Shown here: in pieces, positions 57,101 to 63,100 of the stretch | Layout: every line of letters starts with the position of its first letter | Numbering within the stretch: position 1 is the stretch's first letter | DNA from: Sarcocystis neurona | Lineage: Eukaryota > Apicomplexa > Conoidasida > Eucoccidiorida > Sarcocystidae | Assembly: GCA_000727475.1 (NCBI GenBank) | Contig: KL647288.1 | Location: 3,777,604 to 3,841,603, forward strand | DNA: 64,000 bases | Direction: 5' to 3' | The notes under the pieces: model-generated | The model's input: the letters and a program-made list of their open reading frames with translations, nothing else | The model's database searches: none | Told to the model about the DNA's origin: nothing | Made by a program: the position numbers and the translations under genes

Positions 57101-60100
57101 AAGTAGCTACTGTTCTGCAGTGCTGTTCTGCTGCAGAGTGGCGAGTGAAAAGGCAGGACTTCAAGCAGCTGCGGCCGCCTTGGTTCTGGCGCTGTTGCCA
57201 CTGATGACAGATGAAGAGCAGCTGGCACAGTGCCTTGGGCCGCTGGCGTCCAGTGCCGCAGCAGCTGCGACCGCTTTTTCTCCCGATGCGACAAACGCTC
57301 CAAGAAGCTCCAGCACTGCGACCAGCAGTAACAGTCTGCGCTTCCTGCAGCTCACGTTTTGCATCTGCGCCTGGCTCTACGATTACCGAGAGGTACGTCG
57401 CAGCAAGTCTTGTCGCACCAGCCCTCCCGCACCAGCGTTCACAGCTGTCGAACACCAGCAGCTGCAGCAGTCTCTGCGCAAGCAACAGCAGCAGCCTGTC
57501 GTCCGTCAGCAGCGTCAGTGTGGAGGCTGCACGTGCACCCCAGCAGACTCCGTGGCAGTAGTAAACAGCACAATAAGGCCGGAACTGGTATATTGGCATC
57601 AGGTTCTCTCCCAGAGATAGCCCCTTTTTTTCTGCTCACAGCTGCGTCTCTGTCGAGTAGAGGTGCCGTCTGTGGTTGACTCTTCCCACGAACAACCGAG
57701 GCGCGTGACCAGCAGCACAGCACCCTTTGCGTCGCTGCCAGCAGCGAGGTTTACACGAACAGCGGCACGAGCGCCTCTTCCAGCAGAAGCGTCATCGCGC
57801 GCAGTAGTATAACCAGTAGCGTTTCAGTCTGCAGCTGTATTTCTACCAGCAGGAGAGCTACGAGGTCTTCCTGCGGAGACACCGACTTGCCGGCGACAGG
57901 ACGTCCTCGCAGCTGTAGTTCATTACCAGGAGCCGTAAAAGCACCAGCGCTAGTTTTTCTGCGGAGGTAGAGTGTCGCTCCATTCCACCAAGTCTGCCGC
58001 ACAGCAGCGCCCACCAGCCACACCCATACACAGGCAGGAGGGTCCTGGCAAAAACAGCAACACAGAAATCAACTGTATCTTCCCGACAACCAGGTACAGC
58101 CGCTAGCGCAAGCAAGCGAACAGCAACGGATTTTGAAGACCCCTGGAGGCCAAGCAACAGCAACCGCGCAGGATTTGCAGCTTCTGGTGAACTGCTGTGG
58201 GAGGTGACAGAAGTGTGGTCGAGCGGCGACATCTGGCTTATGCAGCTGCCTCAGCAGCAGCGGCTATGAAGGGTCGATCAGTGAGCAGTTTTCCCGTATC
58301 GCAGCAGCTGACTGACGTGGGCAGTGGCGCTACTGCGAGACTGCCTTTGTGGATTACAGAGACATTCGTGCACGCTTGTACGTACATCTATGTGTACATA
58401 TATATTACTCTGGTATACATATATATATATATATACACTTGTAAACGTATGCCTATCTGTACACTTTTACATACGTATATGAAGATGTTGGTACGTCTGC
58501 GGGTGCTACGGTGTGGACACGTGTATGTGCCAACGTATTTCTAACTGTACATCCGAACGGCGTCGTAAGCGCGTGCAGCAAATCTGCATGCAGCCTTGTG
58601 ACTCTCCCTACCTGTTGCACGTCTGCCCCAAGGCACGCGAGCTCTCCTCGCGGCAACACCAGTCTTTTGTAGAAGCGTAGATCCCAGTACCGGAGAAGCC
58701 GGCGAAGACCGCAACCGAAGACTTGGCTCAGCGGCAGGTGACTGACACACAGTAGGAAGAGGCGGTGAATTGGGGAAGAACTGAAGAAAGAAACGGCTGC
58801 GGGGGGCCGTCTACCGTCGAGTGGACCGTGCCTGAAGACAGAAGAAAGAAAAGTGGTCGAGCGGTAGTACACGTAGTGCATATGCGTACGGGAGTAAGAA
58901 GACAGAGGGACAGAGAGGACGAAGAACAGAGGGACAGAAAAAATGAAGAGCAGAGAGAAAAAATGGTGGGCCGACGTCTCGTGACAGCTACACGCACATA
59001 GGTGATCGTGCCTTCCTATACAGGTGTGTATCCATCTGTTTGCTCACCTACTTCCACCAGCAAATCACATACGCGCGTGCGTGTCTGCGGAGTGTCCTCT
59101 GCCCTCTGCTGCTCACTCGTGTACGTTTATGTGGACTTCTGCTTTTGGGTGGAAGCAACTGTGTGCGCGCGTGTCAGTATGTGTACCTGGTGTGAGTACC
59201 AGCTGCGTGGCTTACGCGTGGTGAGCTGCACTAGAATATTCGCCCCACGCTGTCTCTCTGAGTTTCCGCATCGACCTGTTTTTGGTGTACGCAGGGATAC
59301 GACGAGAACCAGTTTGTGTGCTCCTTCCTGTTGCGTCGCTTCTCCGCGGGGCCCTTGCAGCAGCAACAGCAGAAGTTTTGGCTGCACGCTACACCCCGCC
59401 GTCGTCTCCCGCGGGCCCCTGCTCTACGTATATCTGCACTTCTCTCTCTGTGTGCTAACCACCCGAAGGCCGCGGCGCTGCTTGACCTGGTTGCTGCTGC
59501 TCTTGTACCCGAAGGCACCTCTGGTGCTGGTCCTGCCAGCGGCCTGCCCCCGACTGCGGCCGCTAGCCCCCGCGTGTCTGCTCAGCGCGCCAGAGCAGCA
59601 GACGGTGCGGCAGACGCAACAACAATTGCAGCGGCGACGGCGGCAGCAGCAGCAACAGCAGCAGCAGCAGCTAGGGCTTCGGCGAGTGGGTTCGAAGGCA
59701 AGTTAGCACGCCTTGCTGCTGCTTCTCTTGAGGCTCTGGACGTCGTGGACACACTTTGTCGGGCCAGTGCTGCTGCAGCAGCAGAGAGCGGCAGCAGCAG
59801 CGGCCGCGTGCAACAGAAGAGCAACAGCAATACGGTGTTAAGCTGTCGCATGGTGTTGCAGGCTGTAGCCACGCTACCGGTGCTGAAAGGGCTTTCAGGT
59901 ATGAGACAGGCCGACGGGCTGCGCAGCAGCAGCATCAGAAGCGCCTACGGGCAAGGGTTCCAGCAGCAACTCCGTGAGGCTGCATCTTCTGTATATCCTC
60001 TCCAACGACCAAACGCCGCTGCAAGTGGCCTACGGTCTGCCACTGACAACTCTACTGCACCCGCTGTGCCAGCTGCTGGTGTTCCTGCAGACGCACGGCC

Positions 60101-63100
60101 AGCAGGTGATGCCTTGCAGGAGTTGCTGCAGACGTCGTTGGTCCCAAGTCGCGGTCCTCTCTCTATCTATTTCACGCAGCAGCGGCGGCTTACACAGCAG
60201 CAACAGCTGTTTGCACATCGGCAGCAGCTCTTGCGGCAGCAGGAGGAGCACGTGCCTCACCGTCGCTTCCGGGTGGAGCACCAGCAGCAGCAGACGCAGC
60301 TCGTAAAGCAGCTAGTGCAGCAGCAACGTCTTAATCAGCAGCAGCTGTACTTAGTCAGTCCGCCCTCCTCGCTACTTGCGCCTGCTACAGGTGCTGCCGC
60401 TTCTGTCGGTGCACTGACGGAAGGGCCGCATCACCAGCCGTATTATTCCCGGAGGGAAAGAGCAGCAGCAGCACGTGAAGCAGCAATAGCGAAGAGCAGA
60501 AGGAAAAAACAGCAGCTGCAACGAGCGCTGCGGCTGCGCGTTGCAGCACAGCGTGGAGATCAGGCCCCAATAAAATTTTCGCTCTTTCCTCCCGGGGGAA
60601 TGCAGCAGGAAGTACCCGCGGCAATTGCTTTGTGTTCCTGGCAACCCCAGCAGCTGCCGTGGCCGCAGCCGGGTGCCTCTTTCTCGTTGATGTACTCCAA
60701 CGTAGCCGACGTATCCTCTGCGGGTGGCCCTTTTACGACCGCTGCTGCTGCTGTCTCACTCCCTACTTTGGCTGCCGCCGCGAGTTCACCCGTTTCCGCT
60801 ATTCCTCCGGTAGGTGCTGCTGCTTCAAGTGCACCAGCAGCAAGCTCCGCTGCACAGCTGCTTGTAGGCAGTTGCAGCACCACAGCAGCAGCTGCAGACG
60901 TGCTGCACTGCCTCGTAGCAGCTAGCCACGTCGACGCGCGCATGGCAGCAGTGTTTATTTGTGGTGCTGTTTACGGCCTTTACAGGGCTGCAGTGCTTCT
61001 TCCTGCTGCTGCAGAGGGCGACAACACCACTGCAGCGGGCGCAGCGTCGCGGTTTGGAGCCTCGTTAACAATCCGAGAGAGCGACCAGGAGGAAGAGGAA
61101 GACGCGGCTGCTCCTGACGCAGGTGAACATGCTTTACCGGTGGAAGTAGCAGAACGCCTCCGCAACAGCGTAGAGGTTGCCTTAGAAGGCTGGGCGGCTG
61201 CCTTGTCGTCGACTCGCAGCAGGGGCGGGGGAGGAGAAGAGGAAGAAGAAATCTTGATGCTGCTTCGACTTGGTCTGCTACTGCAGGCCCTCCGGCCTCA
61301 ACAGCTCTCTTTGCCTGTTGCCCAGCTGAAGCAAATAGCCCGCATGCGCCTTGCAGACGCCAGCAGGAGCAGTCGTTGCGCCGCCGCTGCTGCGCTGCTG
61401 CTTGAAGACGTGCTGCACTGCCAACAGCAGCAGCAGCTGCTGCTCGCGTGCTGTGGCAGCGGCCCTGGAGGACGTCAAATGACAGCGCTGCCGCTCTTCC
61501 AGTCGCCCCGAGAACTGAGTCGGTCTGCCCACCAGGTGCTGCTGCAGCGACGCAGCGTCTCTGAAGGACAGCAAGTGCTGTTGCTGCTGTACCACCTGGT
61601 CAGATGCTGGACTGCAGGCGGACAAGAGACTGCGTACGACGTAAGTGCGACAACGGACAGCGAAGGCAGTTTTTTCGGTGCACAGCAGCTGCAGCAGCAG
61701 GGGATGCTCAAGCTTCTTGCAGAAGCTGGGTTTCTCTCTCCCACAGCCGCCGAAGCCCTGCAGCTCGTGCAGACGGGCCACCAGCAGCAGCGCGCCGCTG
61801 CGCTGCTCCGAACGCTGCTGCAGTTGCACGCACGTGCCATTCCGCCTCGAGGAAGAGGAACACTAGCCGCAGGTGCTGCAGGAAGAGTGGCAGCAGCGGA
61901 AGGAGACGAGGCTGCCTGGCTGCTTCAAGAGGCTCACGTAACGGCGCTGCAACGAATGGGAAGGTCAGAACCAGCAACTCAGCGGCGTCCACCCAAAAAA
62001 TTGTCCCCGTAGTTCTCAAGCGCGAAGCTTCACGTGGGGCCGTGGCGTTTCATTGCACACGCAGACGTGCACTTGTGTGTGTATTTCCACACATATACGG
62101 CAGCACACTTACACTTACATATATATATATATATACACGTTTGAACAGGTGTAGAGATAAAGGGAGGTATGTCTGAATGCCGATGCAAATACGTGTACCC
62201 TAGCGTGTGCCCATGTGATTCTGGTCAAGCGTGGGCATACAAGCGTGTGGTGGTCTCCGCTGGGTTTGCGCAGCAGAGCGGGAGAGATCGACGCAGCTGA
62301 AAAAACGTTTAAAGAGAGCGTGTGGTATTCCTGGTGTCTGTAACGTTCTGCGTATCTGCAGATCGTCTGCCGCGTCACTTCGCCCTTTGTATATACGTGT
62401 CCACACGTCTGCGAATGCGTTGAGACGCCTGCACCGTTGCAGATTTTTTGCTGGCGCGCGTGCATGCCTTTTTCTGTCGTGACGGAGCTGCCTGCGTCCG
62501 TCTGCAAAAAGCAGAGAGGGCTGCGCCCAGGTAGCTGCTGTGGACCTCGCCACACGAGGCGATCCTATCTGGAGGAGTGGTCAAGAACATCTGCACCAGC
62601 CGGGGACACGTGACACTTGCTGAAGGTTGCTGCACGGCCGAAATAGAGCCACATGGAATGTAGTAATAATGACGGCTTCGAGCACGCACTTGTATGTTAA
62701 AGCGGCGAGACACAGACACGTGTACACACCAAAGGTGAAGAAGTTTGCGACTGTCTCCAGAACCTACCCTGTTCCACTAGACAAGTGTCTGAGAGACGAG
62801 AGCACCATCCGCGAGAAGCTGCAGTCCACCCAGGCCGGCGCAACGGCTGGAGCAGCAGCGAGCGGGCGACAGCAGCACAGTCAACCTGGGGGCGGCGGCA
62901 CGGTAGAACGCAGTCCTTCTTGAAGGTGCCCCTGCAGCAGCTGCACACACACGTTCGTAGGTTAACGTATTTTACGTGTTAACGCGAGACAGTTTAAAGA
63001 GAAAACAGAGGACAGGAGGTCGCAGTCACCTGCAGGAGAGAGCGGTGGGAAAACAGCTGCACTGTCGGGGAAGGTGAGTCGTTTGGACTTGGTGACTCGG

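Noticed and set aside
58765..59001. Open frame rich in Arg, Glu and Asp (RS/RE-like)
   Set aside because: It is produced by a purine-rich imperfect repeat inside the intron 58204-59294. Neighbouring exons join in phase without it.
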